Assembly (NCBI RefSeq): GCF_000766795.1
Contig: NZ_JPDS01000002.1
Coordinates: forward strand, 1,183,001 to 1,247,000
DNA from: Polaribacter sp. Hel1_85
GTDB lineage: Bacteria; Bacteroidota; Bacteroidia; Flavobacteriales; Flavobacteriaceae
Reading direction: 5' to 3'
Length of the DNA: 64,000 nucleotides
The notes under the pieces are model-generated. The model was not told the origin of the DNA and made no database searches. It saw only the letters and a program-made list of their open reading frames with translations. This document shows positions 40,571 through 49,421 of the stretch, piece after piece; within the stretch, counting starts at the first letter, position 1, and every line of letters starts with the position of its first letter. The position numbers were made by a program, and so were the translations under genes.

Positions 40571-43188
40571 ATGAAAAAACTGCAATTTTACCCAAAAAAA
40601 GTAAGAAATTAAATTTTTCGAAGGCTCAATTTCTTTTCACTTTTATAATTCTTCTTACAATACAGGCAGAATTATATACACAAACCCTTTATACAAGTGA
40701 TACCGATTTAAGAAACGCTGTAAATGCGGCCACAGAAGGAGGTACATTTATAGTTAAAAATGGATCTTATGATGATTTTAGTGGAACATTTGAAATTATG
40801 GCAACAGAGGAAAACCCTATTATAATAAAAGCAGAAACTGTTGGAGCTGTTACACTTACAGGAGGCTCTGGTTTTGTATTTAGAAAATCTGCGTACATAA
40901 CTTTAGAAGGGTTTATTTTTGATGGTGAAGACAAAAGTACTATCATAAAGTTTGAAGGCTCAAATAATATTAGAATTACTCGAAATGTTTTCAATTTAAA
41001 AACAGATGACGACAGTACAGCAAAATGGATTTATATTGGTGGTTATTGGGATGATAAAAGTTACCCTTTTCAATGGCCAAGTCACAATAATAGAATAGAT
41101 CATAATATTTTTCAGAATAAATCTAGACCAGGACATTATATAACTGTTGATGGGAATGAAGATGAAGATACTGAAATATTCTATCAATCTCAATATGATA
41201 GAATTGACCATAATTACTTTAAAAATAACAGTCCAAGAGCTGTAAATGAACAAGAATCAATAAGAGTTGGTTGGAGTGAAATGTCACAATCTAGTGGTTA
41301 TACAACTGTAGAATATAATTTATTTGAAGATTGTGATGGAGATCCAGAGATTGTATCTGTAAAATCTAGTGATAATATTATTAGACATAACACTTTCTTA
41401 AAAAGTTATGGAACTTTGTCTTTAAGACATGGTGATAGAAATCGTGTAGAAGGAAATTATTTTTTTGGAGGAGATAAACCAATTAGTACTTCACCAGATG
41501 GCGCCACTCTTTATACAGGTGGAATTAGAATTTACGGAAAAGATCATGTTATTATTAATAATTACATGCAGGGTTTAAATGGTACAAGATGGGATGCCCC
41601 TATTACTCTTACAATGGGTGATGCAGTAGAAGGGAATTCTGATTTATCAGCACATTTTATTGCAAAAAATGTTTTAATTGCATACAATACCTTAGTAGAT
41701 AATAGCCATGGAATTGAAATTGGTTTTAGCAATAATGGTAAGTATAGCAAAGACTTAGAAAATATTACAATAGCTAATAACTTAATAACTGGTTCAGAAA
41801 ATGCATTGGTAGCCATTAAAGATGGTAATGATCAAGGAACCGATATTACTTGGAAGAATAATTTATTTAATCCAACAGGTAGTGCTACTACAATTGTAGA
41901 TGCAACTACCACTTCTTTTACAGAATCTATGGTTAAAGATGAAAATCCTTTTTTAGTTTCAGAAAGTTATAATGATTATACAGTTTGGAGAACATCAGCA
42001 TCTTCACCTACGTATGCAAATGCAGTTACTTCCGAAACAATAACTATAGATATTGAAGGACAAACAAGACCAACAAACAGCAATCCAGGAGCAGATCATT
42101 TTAGTACAGAGTCAGAAAGATTTATGCCTTTACAACCAGCTGATGTTGGGCCAAATGCATATGAAACAGATGATAGTTCAGAAAGTTTATATATTTCTAC
42201 GATAACAAGTTTTGGTGTTCCAGAAGAGACACAAACAGTTACAGTTACAGCAAATGTAGATTGGTCAGTTACAGATGATCGTGATTGGGTAACAGTAACA
42301 CCAAGTTCAGGTTCTAATAATGGTTCTTTTGATATTACAGTTACTGCAAATATTGAATTTACAGAACGTACAGGTAAAGTAACAATTACTGGAGGAGATT
42401 TAACCAGGTTGTTAAATATAACACAAGCAGCTGCAGATCCAAGGTCTACATTTACTTTAATTAATGATGATACTGCAACAGACAATGTTACTGTAGCATC
42501 TGTTTTTCATGAAGAAATAGACCCAGATAATGATAAAAATAATGTAGCTATACATAGTTTGGATAAAGATTTTGATACACAATGGTCTGGAAATGGAGTT
42601 CCAGGAGAAATTGTTTATAATTTAGGAGGCACTTTTGATTTAGCTTTAGTTGATTTTGCAACTACAAGTGGAAAAACGTATGAGTTTCAAATTTGGGTTT
42701 CTACAACAGATACTGCAGAAGCTAGTTTTTCTAATGCGTTTCCCAATGAAGGAAATACAGATGGAAATTTAACAAGTAATTCTACAGGAGAATTTAAAGC
42801 ATTTATTTTACCAACAGTAATTTCTGCTGTAAAATATGTGAAAATAATTGGTTATGGTCAACCAGCAAGACCAAGTGATTGGAATACAATAAAAGAAATT
42901 GAGTTCTATAAAACTAAAACTTTATCTGTAGATAATGTTCAGCAATTAAATACTTTAGTATATCCAAATCCAACAAATAACACGCTGCACTTAAGTAATA
43001 TAAATGATAATGTTACTAGTGTAAAGGTAATAAGCTTAAACGGTAAAGTAATAACTACTCAAAAAATTAAAACGTCTCAAAAAGAATTAACGATTGATAC
43101 TTCAAGATTTGCAAACGGACTATATATTGTTCATATACTAAGCCCTAAGCAAGAGAAACAATCTAAAAAAATAATTATTCAACATTAA
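40571..43188 (+). CDS. Polysaccharide lyase family 6 (alginate lyase-like) protein, start region frameshifted
   Basis: About 870 residues. PL6 beta-helix at about 40-510: FIVKNGSYDDFSGTFEI, VYITLEGFIFDGEDKS-like turns, HNNRIDHNIFQNKSRPGH, VEYNLFEDCDGDPEIVSVKSS and SLRHGDRNRVEGNYFFGGDK. A BACON-like domain (VTVTANVDWSVTDDRDWVTV), a discoidin-like domain (DKDFDTQWSGNGVPGEIVYN) and a T9SS type A sorting domain (LVYPNPTNNTLHLSNI...GLYIVHIL) follow. The long open frame starts at a TTG (40537) inside the promoter. The ATG at 40571 gives MKKLQFYPKK and joins the frame only if one A is added to the A7 tract at 40594-40600. Confidence 0.8.
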
Positions 43189-43212
43189 AATATTGCACCT
43201 ACCTTTTCTAAG

Positions 43213-43246
43213 AAAAAGCCTTGTCAATTTTTGATGAGGTTTTTTT
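43213..43246 (+). terminator. Rho-independent terminator after PL6
   Basis: AAAAAGCCTTGTCA pairs imperfectly with TGATGAGGTTTTTT, followed by T's, between the PL6 stop and aat. Confidence 0.75.
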
Positions 43247-43264
43247 GTTAACTACTTTTACAAA

Positions 43265-43891
43265 ATGATTTGGCTAACAGATAAAATTGAATTTCCATCA
43301 TATACATTTACTACAGATGATGGTATTATTGCTTTAGGTGGAGATTTATCTGAAGAACGATTAATCTATGCTTACAAAAATGGAATTTTTCCATGGTTTT
43401 CTGAAGGAGAGCCAATAGTTTGGTATTGTCCTCATGAGAGAATGGTTTTATTTCCTGATGAAATTAAAGTCTCTAAATCGATGAAAAAAGTCATCAATAA
43501 AAATGAATTTATAATTACTGAAAACAAGGCCTTTGAAGAAGTAATCTATAATTGTAAAAACGTTGAAAGAAGTGATGGTTTTGGAACTTGGATAACTGAT
43601 GATATGGAGCAAGCCTATATTAACTTACATAAAAAAGGAGTCGCAAAATCTATAGAAGTTTGGAAAAACGAAGAATTAGTTGGTGGTTTGTATGGATTAG
43701 AAATAAATAATATTTTCTGTGGAGAAAGTATGTTTAGTAAAATTTCTAATGCTTCAAAATTAGCATTTATTCATTTAGCTAAAAATAAAGATTATTCATT
43801 AATAGATTGTCAAATTTATAACGAACATTTAGCAAGTTTGGGTGCAAAAGAAGTAGCAAGAGAAACTTTTTTAGAGATTTTAAAAAGTTAA
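43265..43891 (+). CDS. aat: Leucyl/phenylalanyl-tRNA-protein transferase
   Basis: 208 residues. Diagnostic blocks are ALGGDLSEERLIYAYKNGIFPWF, PIVWYCPHERMVLFPDEIKV, TWITDDMEQAYINLHKKGVAKSIEVW and GGLYGLEINNIFCGESMFSK. The enzyme attaches Leu or Phe to N-terminal Arg/Lys of proteins for ClpS/ClpAP degradation. The length and domain layout are normal for the Bacteroidota form. It follows a terminator and appears alone. Confidence 0.95.
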   Translation: MIWLTDKIEFPSYTFTTDDGIIALGGDLSEERLIYAYKNGIFPWFSEGEPIVWYCPHERMVLFPDEIKVSKSMKKVINKNEFIITENKAFEEVIYNCKNVERSDGFGTWITDDMEQAYINLHKKGVAKSIEVWKNEELVGGLYGLEINNIFCGESMFSKISNASKLAFIHLAKNKDYSLIDCQIYNEHLASLGAKEVARETFLEILKS

Positions 43892-43955
43892 TTTTTTTCA
43901 ATTCTTAAGAAAAGGAACAATTTTTGATTCAATTGTGGCAACCCAAAGCTATAAT

Positions 43956-44492
43956 ATGAAAAAACTACTACCAATAATGTTGCTTTTTTTAGCAACGCAA
44001 ACTTCATTCTCTCAAGAAAAATTAGGAAAACCATTTTTTACAGGTTCAGGAAATGTAACTTTATCTATAAATGAGCATTATACCTTAGATCCAGATGATG
44101 GTGAACCATTTTTGGTGCCAAATGCTATTTTTTTTAGAATGGGATTTGGTTATGAGTTTAAAAAAAGAGTTGCTTTAAGTGTAAATGGTGGTTTTGATTA
44201 TCATTGGAACTATGCTGTAAGTGCGTTTCCAACTTATTTTAGTTTAAAATATAATATAACTGAAGATCAAGGAGATAATTTTTTTACAGAAGTAAGTTAT
44301 GGTAAAATGTGGCGACCTTCAGTAAATTACCCAGATGGAAATTATTATAGAATAGGATTAGGAACTCAGGTTGCAGGATCAGCAAGATGGAATACAATTT
44401 TTAGATTAGATTTTCATAGAAAAGGAATTATTGGTTTTGAAAATAACAGATTAGATAGTATTTCCTTAGGAATTGGATTTTTATTTTTTTAA
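43956..44492 (+). CDS. Hypothetical outer-membrane beta-barrel-like protein
   Basis: 178 residues from the ATG at 43956, which yields a proper signal peptide (MKKLLPIMLLFLATQTSFSQ). An upstream in-frame start would add MATQSYN without benefit. The mature part has alternating aromatic strands and a C-terminal phenylalanine (SLGIGFLFF), as in small outer-membrane barrels. The family was not recognised. It overlaps the tail of the convergent pseudouridine synthase gene by 4 bp. Confidence 0.6.
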   Translation: MKKLLPIMLLFLATQTSFSQEKLGKPFFTGSGNVTLSINEHYTLDPDDGEPFLVPNAIFFRMGFGYEFKKRVALSVNGGFDYHWNYAVSAFPTYFSLKYNITEDQGDNFFTEVSYGKMWRPSVNYPDGNYYRIGLGTQVAGSARWNTIFRLDFHRKGIIGFENNRLDSISLGIGFLFF

Positions 44493-46164
44493 AAATCAGG
44501 AGCAACTGTAAAATTCATTATTTTATTTGTTGATGGATGCGAAAACTCAATAAATTCTGCATGTAAATGCAATCTGTTTTCTTTTTTTCCATACAAATCA
44601 TCACCAACAATAGGCATATTTAACCCGTTTTTATGAGCAGCATGTACTCGTAATTGATGCGTTCTTCCTGTAATTGGATAAAAATAAACTTTAGTTTTAC
44701 CATTTTCTTTTTTTATGACTTTCCAATGTGTTTCAGCATTTTTACCATACTCGAAATCTACTAATTGTCTTGGTCTGTCATCTAAATCTACACGTAAAGG
44801 AAGTTTTATTTCCCCGATGTTTTTAGACAAATCTCCATCTAATAAAGCAACATAACGCTTTTTAATGGTTCTTTTTATAAACTGACTTTGTAAAATTTTA
44901 TTTGCTTCTTTATTTTTGGTTAACAATAAAATTCCTGAAGTAGACATATCTAAACGATGCACAATTAAAGGTCCTGTAGCTTCAGGATATTTCTCTTTAA
45001 TCCTTGTGTAAACAGAATCTGAAATGTTTTTTCCTGGAACTGATAAAAACTCAGCTGGTTTGTTTATAACTAATAAAACATCGTCTTCAAAAATGATTTC
45101 TAACTCTTGTTTTTCAGCTAAATTTTCTAATAATAAATTGTCATCCATTTTTATACCATCTAACATATGAGATAAAATGGGTTTACATCTTCCTTGGCAA
45201 GCAGGATAATAGTTTTTATGTTTTCTAATTGCTGAATTTGGTGAAATTCCCCACCAAAATTCTGCCATACAAATGGGTTTTAAATTATTTAAAAAAGCAT
45301 ATTGCAATAATTTAGGAGCAGAACATTCACCAGAACCAGCAGGTGGTTTTATATCAGGATTATTAAAAATATCTAATAAGTTTTTTTGCTCTTTTTTTTG
45401 ATTTAAGAATGCGTAATTTTTAAAAAGTGTCTGTTGTAAATAATTAGATTTCTCTGTTCTTCTTTTCTTTAGTGATTTAATTTCATTTTCAAAAACGGCT
45501 AACTCTTTTTTCTTTTTAGCAATTTTATCTTTATAATATTCTTGAAGTTCTTTATAATAAAACTGGTTGTTGAAACTTTCTTGAACTAACTTTTCATTTA
45601 GTTTATTTAAGTCAGAATCATTTAAGGTTGAAATTCCAGTTTTCTTTCTAGTTTTTCTATCTTTTTTTTAAATTTCAATTTTTCTCTTTCCAAAGTTAAA
45701 TCGTCATCAATTTTTTTTGATAGTGTCTTTAAAGACTTCTTTAAATATAAGTATGTTTCATCTTTTTTTATTTGAGATAATCTTTTGTTTATTTGGTTAA
45801 TTTCTTCTTCTCCTTCAAGATAAAAACTACCATTTGATCTCATATTAAATACTGGTGGAACAAATTTTTCTGGGAAACTATTATCAGCTAATTTTCCTGA
45901 AAATGAAGCTAAATAACCAATCTCATTTTGTTGGTTTTTAACAACTAAAACTCCAAACATTTTACCAATTGCTAATGAGGTTTCTTTATCCGAAAGTCCA
46001 AAATTATGTTTAAAATCAGATTGGTTTTCTAAATATCCTTGAACTTCTTCTGCAGCAATTTTAGCCAAAGGATGAGGCTCATAATAAAAAGGGAAAGTAA
46101 ACTTCTTTGGAAGTTCAATGTCTTTTATTGGACTAGAAAATTTGATAAAATGTTTAAAGATCAA
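44489..46164 (-). pseudogene. RluA-family pseudouridine synthase, split by one-base frameshift
   Basis: Two adjacent frames make one protein of about 558 residues. The N-terminal part (46164-45622) begins MIFKHFIKFSSPIKDIELPK and ends in a coiled coil. The C-terminal part continues after a shift near 45645, with PPAGSGECSAPKLLQYAF, MAEFWWGISPNSAIRKHKNYYPACQGRC and the synthase core GPLIVHRLDMSTSGILLLTK (HRLD catalytic Asp) and ITGRTHQLRVHAAH. The ORF for the C-terminal half alone starts at 45307. Adding one A to the AAAA at the junction restores the whole frame (ERKTGISTLNDSDLNKL). It could be a true inactivating mutation or an assembly error in a homopolymer. Confidence 0.8.
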
Positions 46165-46324
46165 TTTGGATTGTGTTAGCTATATGGTTTACAAAGATAG
46201 ATGTAAAGCGAATAATTAAAAAGAATAATGAAACAATTGTTTTTACTTGTATGCTTGTACTGGTTTCTTAAAACAGGTGTTAATACGATGAAAATCAGCA
46301 ATTTATTTTTATAGGTTTGTAGGG

Positions 46325-46359
46325 TAATTATTAATTGTACGGCCGTAATTTAATAATTA
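46325..46359. promoter_or_regulatory. 35-bp near-perfect palindrome upstream of DUF1842 gene
   Basis: TAATTATTAA (46325-46334) and TTAATAATTA (46350-46359) flank the palindrome TACGGCCGTA (46338-46347). It lies about 59 bp before the DUF1842 ATG. It could bind a dimeric regulator or form a hairpin in the 5' leader. There is no T-run for termination. Confidence 0.5.
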
Positions 46360-46417
46360 TAAGAGGTGAAACCGAAAAACCTTTAAATAGAGTAGGGTAA
46401 AAATAAAATTTAAAATA

Positions 46418-46816
46418 ATGGAAAATTCATCAGCATTAGCAGGAGCATATTTAACAAAAGGAACTATTGGCAACGTTGGAATGCCTGGAGCTCCAATTGC
46501 ACATTTCTCTTTAGTAGTAGTGCCAGCAGCAAATAGTGTATCTGGAACAGTAGAAGTTACACAAGCAATTTCAGGCCCAAATAGTAAAATAGTTGCCCAA
46601 GTAAAAGGCCAAATTAGAGCTACAGGTTTTGGAAAGGTAACCAAAATTGTTAGTTTAGAAGGAGAGTATGTACAATCCGTACCACCACCAGCAATTGGTT
46701 CTTATTTAAGTAAATTTTCTGCTCATATGGCTATTGATAATAGTTGGAATGGACAAGGAGGGTTTTCTTATGGTAACACAGATATAGACGATGTACCAGT
46801 AAAATCTGACAACTAA
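46418..46816 (+). CDS. DUF1842 domain-containing protein
   Basis: 132 residues: MENSSALAGAYLTKGTIGN, GMPGAPIAHFSLVVVPAANSVSGTV, ISGPNSKIVAQVKGQIRATGFGKVTKIVSLEGEYV. Gly/Ala/Ser/Val-rich strands and absence of a signal peptide fit DUF1842, predicted to form a beta-sandwich. The function is unknown. A conspicuous palindrome lies upstream and a hairpin downstream, so it is an isolated transcription unit. Confidence 0.78.
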   Translation: MENSSALAGAYLTKGTIGNVGMPGAPIAHFSLVVVPAANSVSGTVEVTQAISGPNSKIVAQVKGQIRATGFGKVTKIVSLEGEYVQSVPPPAIGSYLSKFSAHMAIDNSWNGQGGFSYGNTDIDDVPVKSDN

Positions 46817-46860
46817 AATTTAACCAGTTTTATTGTTAAAAACTAACAGAAGAAATAATT

Positions 46861-46898
46861 ACAGGAAAATTGATGTTTTAAAAATATTTTTTTCCTGT
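46861..46898. terminator. Hairpin between DUF1842 gene and Sua5-type gene
   Basis: ACAGGAAAA (46861-46869) pairs with TTTTCCTGT (46890-46898), with a T-rich loop end. It lies between convergent genes and probably terminates both. Confidence 0.7.
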
Positions 46899-46904
46899 AT
46901 TTGT

Positions 46905-47864
46905 TTATAAGCTAAAGGTTGCACGTTGTAATCGATCATTAATAGATTTTCCTAAACCAAATTCAGGAAATCTTTCTGCAATAATTACATCTAATTTCTG
47001 ATGATCTAATTCGTGTAAAGAATCGTATAATTTTGAGGCAGCTTCTTGCATAGAACCTTTTTCTGATAATCTTATTTCGGTTAAAGAAGTATCATTTAAA
47101 GAATTTTTAAATACTAGAACACCAATTTTTTTACCTAGATGTTTTTTAACTTCATCAGCAACATTATCAACTAAAAAAGTACGGGTTGAAGGAGCATAAT
47201 GTCTTGCTAACATCCCTGGAGCATCAGGGCTTTCTTCTTTCTTATTTTTGATGGAAATCTTCCCAACTACAGCTTCAATATCTTCAAGTGCTAAAGCTCC
47301 TAATCTGTAAATTATAGGTTTATCGTTTTCAAAGCCAATAATGGTAGATTCAATTCCGTTTTTACAAGAACCTCCATCTAAAACCATTTGAATATCATTT
47401 TTAAAATAACGTTCTACATGTTCTGGTTTTGTTGGACTTATACTTCCAAAAGGATTTGCACTTGGCGCAGCCAAAGGAAATGGTAATTGTTTTAATAACT
47501 CTAAAGTTAGAGGATGATTAGGAACACGAACTGCAACTGTACCTTTTCCTGCAGTAATTAAATCTGGTATTTTAGCATTCTTTTTTAAAACTAAAGTCAT
47601 AGATCCTGGCCAAAAAGCATCTGCTAATAATTTTGCTTTTTTAGGTACATGAGTTATAATATCTTTTAAAGATTCAACTGAAGGAATATGTACAATTAAA
47701 GGGTTGAAAAATGGTCTTTTCTTAGTTGAAAATATACTTTTAATGGCTTTTTCGCTGAAAATATTACCAGCTAAACCATATACTGTTTCAGTAGGTATTG
47801 CAACCAATTCTTCTTTTGTTAGCAACTGTATTGCTTTTTGTATGTCTTTAGAAATAATATTCAT
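46905..47864 (-). CDS. L-threonylcarbamoyladenylate synthase (Sua5 type)
   Basis: 319 residues. The N-terminal YrdC domain has ELVAIPTETVYGLAGNIFSEKAI and KKRPFFNPLIVHIPS, LKKNAKIPDLITAGKGTVAVRVPNHPL, FPLAAPSANPFGSISPT and SKNGIESTIIGFE-like loop. A Sua5 C-terminal domain is joined by the linker DAPGMLARHYAP. The enzyme makes threonylcarbamoyl-AMP for the t6A37 modification of ANN-decoding tRNAs, an essential step. The extra Sua5 domain makes this the long version. Confidence 0.93.
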   Translation of the reverse strand: MNIISKDIQKAIQLLTKEELVAIPTETVYGLAGNIFSEKAIKSIFSTKKRPFFNPLIVHIPSVESLKDIITHVPKKAKLLADAFWPGSMTLVLKKNAKIPDLITAGKGTVAVRVPNHPLTLELLKQLPFPLAAPSANPFGSISPTKPEHVERYFKNDIQMVLDGGSCKNGIESTIIGFENDKPIIYRLGALALEDIEAVVGKISIKNKKEESPDAPGMLARHYAPSTRTFLVDNVADEVKKHLGKKIGVLVFKNSLNDTSLTEIRLSEKGSMQEAASKLYDSLHELDHQKLDVIIAERFPEFGLGKSINDRLQRATFSL

Positions 47865-48001
47865 AATTCGTTTGCAAAATTACGTATAAAATTGAAGTTT
47901 TCATCAAAGTTAAATTTCATTTTTTTTGGGGATGAATGCTAGGAGAAAATACCTTAAACCACAAAAACCTTTAATGGACTAAAAAATCGATAGATTTTTC
48001 G

Positions 48002-48122
48002 AACGTTGTTGTGTAAGATTAGTTGCGTGTTTCAAGCAACTAATTTAATAGATTAATCACAAACGGCGAAATTCCGGAGGAATTTCTCAAGTGAGCTATA
48101 ACTAGCAATAAAGTTTATACGG
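48002..48122. repeat. attC-like structured repeat, copy A
   Basis: It starts AACGTTGTTGTGTAAGATT and ends AAGTTTATACGGC. ATTAGTTGC pairs with GCAACTAAT at the left. GAAATTCC/GGAATTTC forms a perfect 8-bp hairpin at 48068-48086. It matches copies B, C and D in block order. It lies on the 3' side of the minus-strand Fic unit (after its tail), where an attC would sit. Confidence 0.7.
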
Positions 48123-48163
48123 CTTAAGTTTGTCTTTTAATAAATTTGATATCTAATCAGAAA
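48116..48163. repeat. Left part of 149-nt cassette tail, interrupted by IS110
   Basis: TATACGGCTTAAGTTTGTC and the following bases to ATCTAATCAGAAA are identical to 53225-53272. The rest of the tail continues on the other side of the IS at 49318-49418. Confidence 0.9.
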
Positions 48164-48167
48164 GAAT

Positions 48168-48333
48168 AAAAGAGAGAATTAAGGTTAATATATACGGTGA
48201 AGCTTTCGACTTCGACAACATTGGTAATCCTCTCTCTTTTCTACTATAAATCACGTTCAGTTCTGTGAGACCTAGATCTCGTTTTCAAGTTGTTGTGAGT
48301 CCTGGTAGGTTATTCTTTCATAAATCAGTTTTT
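48168..48333 (+). ncRNA. Candidate IS110 bridge/seek RNA, copy 2
   Basis: AAAAGAGAGA (48168-48177) pairs perfectly with TCTCTCTTTT (48231-48240), extended by ATTA/TAAT with a CC bulge. The loop has GAAG/CTTC. A second region (48241-48333) contains GAGACCTAGATCTC and CTAC/GTAG arms. It occupies the whole non-coding left end up to the ATG and begins 4 bp inside the IS. Expression as an RNA is inferred from IS110-family knowledge. Confidence 0.55.
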
Positions 48334-49302
48334 ATGAATAAATATAAGGAAATTTTTGGAGTTGACATTAGCAAAGATGTGTTTGATGTTTATGGAAGTA
48401 AAAGTGGTCATAATCAATTTAAAAATGATGTATCTGGATTTAAGTTTTTTTTAAAAAGACTTCCTAAAAATTCATTAGTAATTATGGAAGCCACAGGTTA
48501 TTATCATTACAGATTAGCTCAGTTTTTATACAAGCAAAGTGTTATTGTCTCTGTTGTCAATCCATTATCAATAAAGCGTTTCATTCAAATGAAATTGGCA
48601 AAAGTTAAAACAGATAAAAGTGATGCCAAAGCAATTTGTGATTATGGAAAGATAAACGAAGTTCCATTATATAATGCTCTTACAGAAGTTCAAAGTGAAT
48701 GTTTACAACTCTTTAGATGGTTAGATAGTTTAATAAAAAAACGAACAGCTACCAAGAATAAAATTCATGGAGAAGAAGTCTTAGGGATTCCATCAAAATG
48801 GGTTTATCGCTCGTTAATTCGTGTTAAAAAGCATTTAGAAAGAGAGATTAAAGGTATAGAAGAAAAGTTACTTACTTTAGTAAAGCAAGAACAACAAGTT
48901 CAATTAACTCTTTTAACAAGTATTCCAGGAATAGGATTAAAGACAGCATTGTTTTTAATTGTGGTAACAGATGGTTTTAAAAAGTTTGAAACAGCTTCTC
49001 AACTTTGTAGTTATATAGGAATCACACCAACAATAAGAGAATCTGGGAGTAGTGTAAGGGGAAGAGCAAGAATTAGTAAGGTTGGTAATAGAAAGCTACG
49101 AAACCTTTTGTTTTTGTGTTCATTTACAGCTTGTAAACATAATAAAGGCTGTAGAGAAATTTATGAGCGAATTGTAAACAAAGGTAAGAGTAAGAAATTG
49201 GCATTAATTGCAGTTTCTAATAAGTTGTTAAAACAGAGTTTTGCGATTGCCAAATCTGGATTAGCATATGATGAAACTTATGTTTCTGTTTTGTCTAAAT
49301 AA
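48334..49302 (+). CDS. IS110 family transposase (copy 2)
   Basis: 322 residues from the ATG at 48334. The longer frame back to 48265 lies in the structured left end. The DEDD domain begins EIFGVDISKDVFDVYGS, with VIMEATGYYHYRLAQ and KVKTDKSDAKAICDYGK. The C-terminal transposase_20 half has LLTSIPGIGLKTALFL and YIGITPTIRESGSSVRGRARISK. It appears intact. It diverges from copy 1 throughout, so the two IS110 elements entered separately. Confidence 0.93.
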   Translation: MNKYKEIFGVDISKDVFDVYGSKSGHNQFKNDVSGFKFFLKRLPKNSLVIMEATGYYHYRLAQFLYKQSVIVSVVNPLSIKRFIQMKLAKVKTDKSDAKAICDYGKINEVPLYNALTEVQSECLQLFRWLDSLIKKRTATKNKIHGEEVLGIPSKWVYRSLIRVKKHLEREIKGIEEKLLTLVKQEQQVQLTLLTSIPGIGLKTALFLIVVTDGFKKFETASQLCSYIGITPTIRESGSSVRGRARISKVGNRKLRNLLFLCSFTACKHNKGCREIYERIVNKGKSKKLALIAVSNKLLKQSFAIAKSGLAYDETYVSVLSK

Positions 49303-49316
49303 ATAAGTTAAAAAAA

Positions 49317-49355
49317 AAAATAAAGCTCAAAATACCAAGTAAAAGCATTTTGAGC
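49317..49355 (-). terminator. Rho-independent terminator of the Fic gene
   Basis: On the minus strand GCTCAAAAT (49355-49347) pairs with ATTTTGAGC (49333-49325), followed by a T-run. IS110 copy 2 is inserted inside that T-run. An identical terminator follows the ParE gene at 53270-53310. Confidence 0.85.
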
Positions 49356-49418
49356 CTAAAATAATATTGAATAAATTTAACGAAGAAAATAGTTGTTTTT
49401 TAGCTCAGTTCTTTGTTG
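49318..49418. repeat. Right part of the 149-nt cassette tail
   Basis: AAATAAAGCTCAAAATACC to CTCAGTTCTTTGTTG is identical over 101 nt to 53273-53373. Identity stops 4 bp before the Fic stop codon and about 10 bp before the ParE stop codon. Confidence 0.9.
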
Positions 49419-49421
49419 TAC

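Larger units (their letters stand above)
48164..49317 (+). mobile_element. IS110-family insertion sequence, copy 2 (ends fixed by empty site)
   Basis: The intact paralogous sequence at 53225-53373 joins 48116-48163 directly to 49318-49418 with full identity on both sides. The IS is therefore about 1154 bp, with an ambiguity of a few bases in an A-tract. The left end has about 170 nt of structured non-coding DNA and the right end only about 15 nt after the transposase stop, as in IS110-group elements. No inverted repeats or target duplication are evident. It sits in the T-tract side of the terminator of the Fic unit. Confidence 0.92.
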
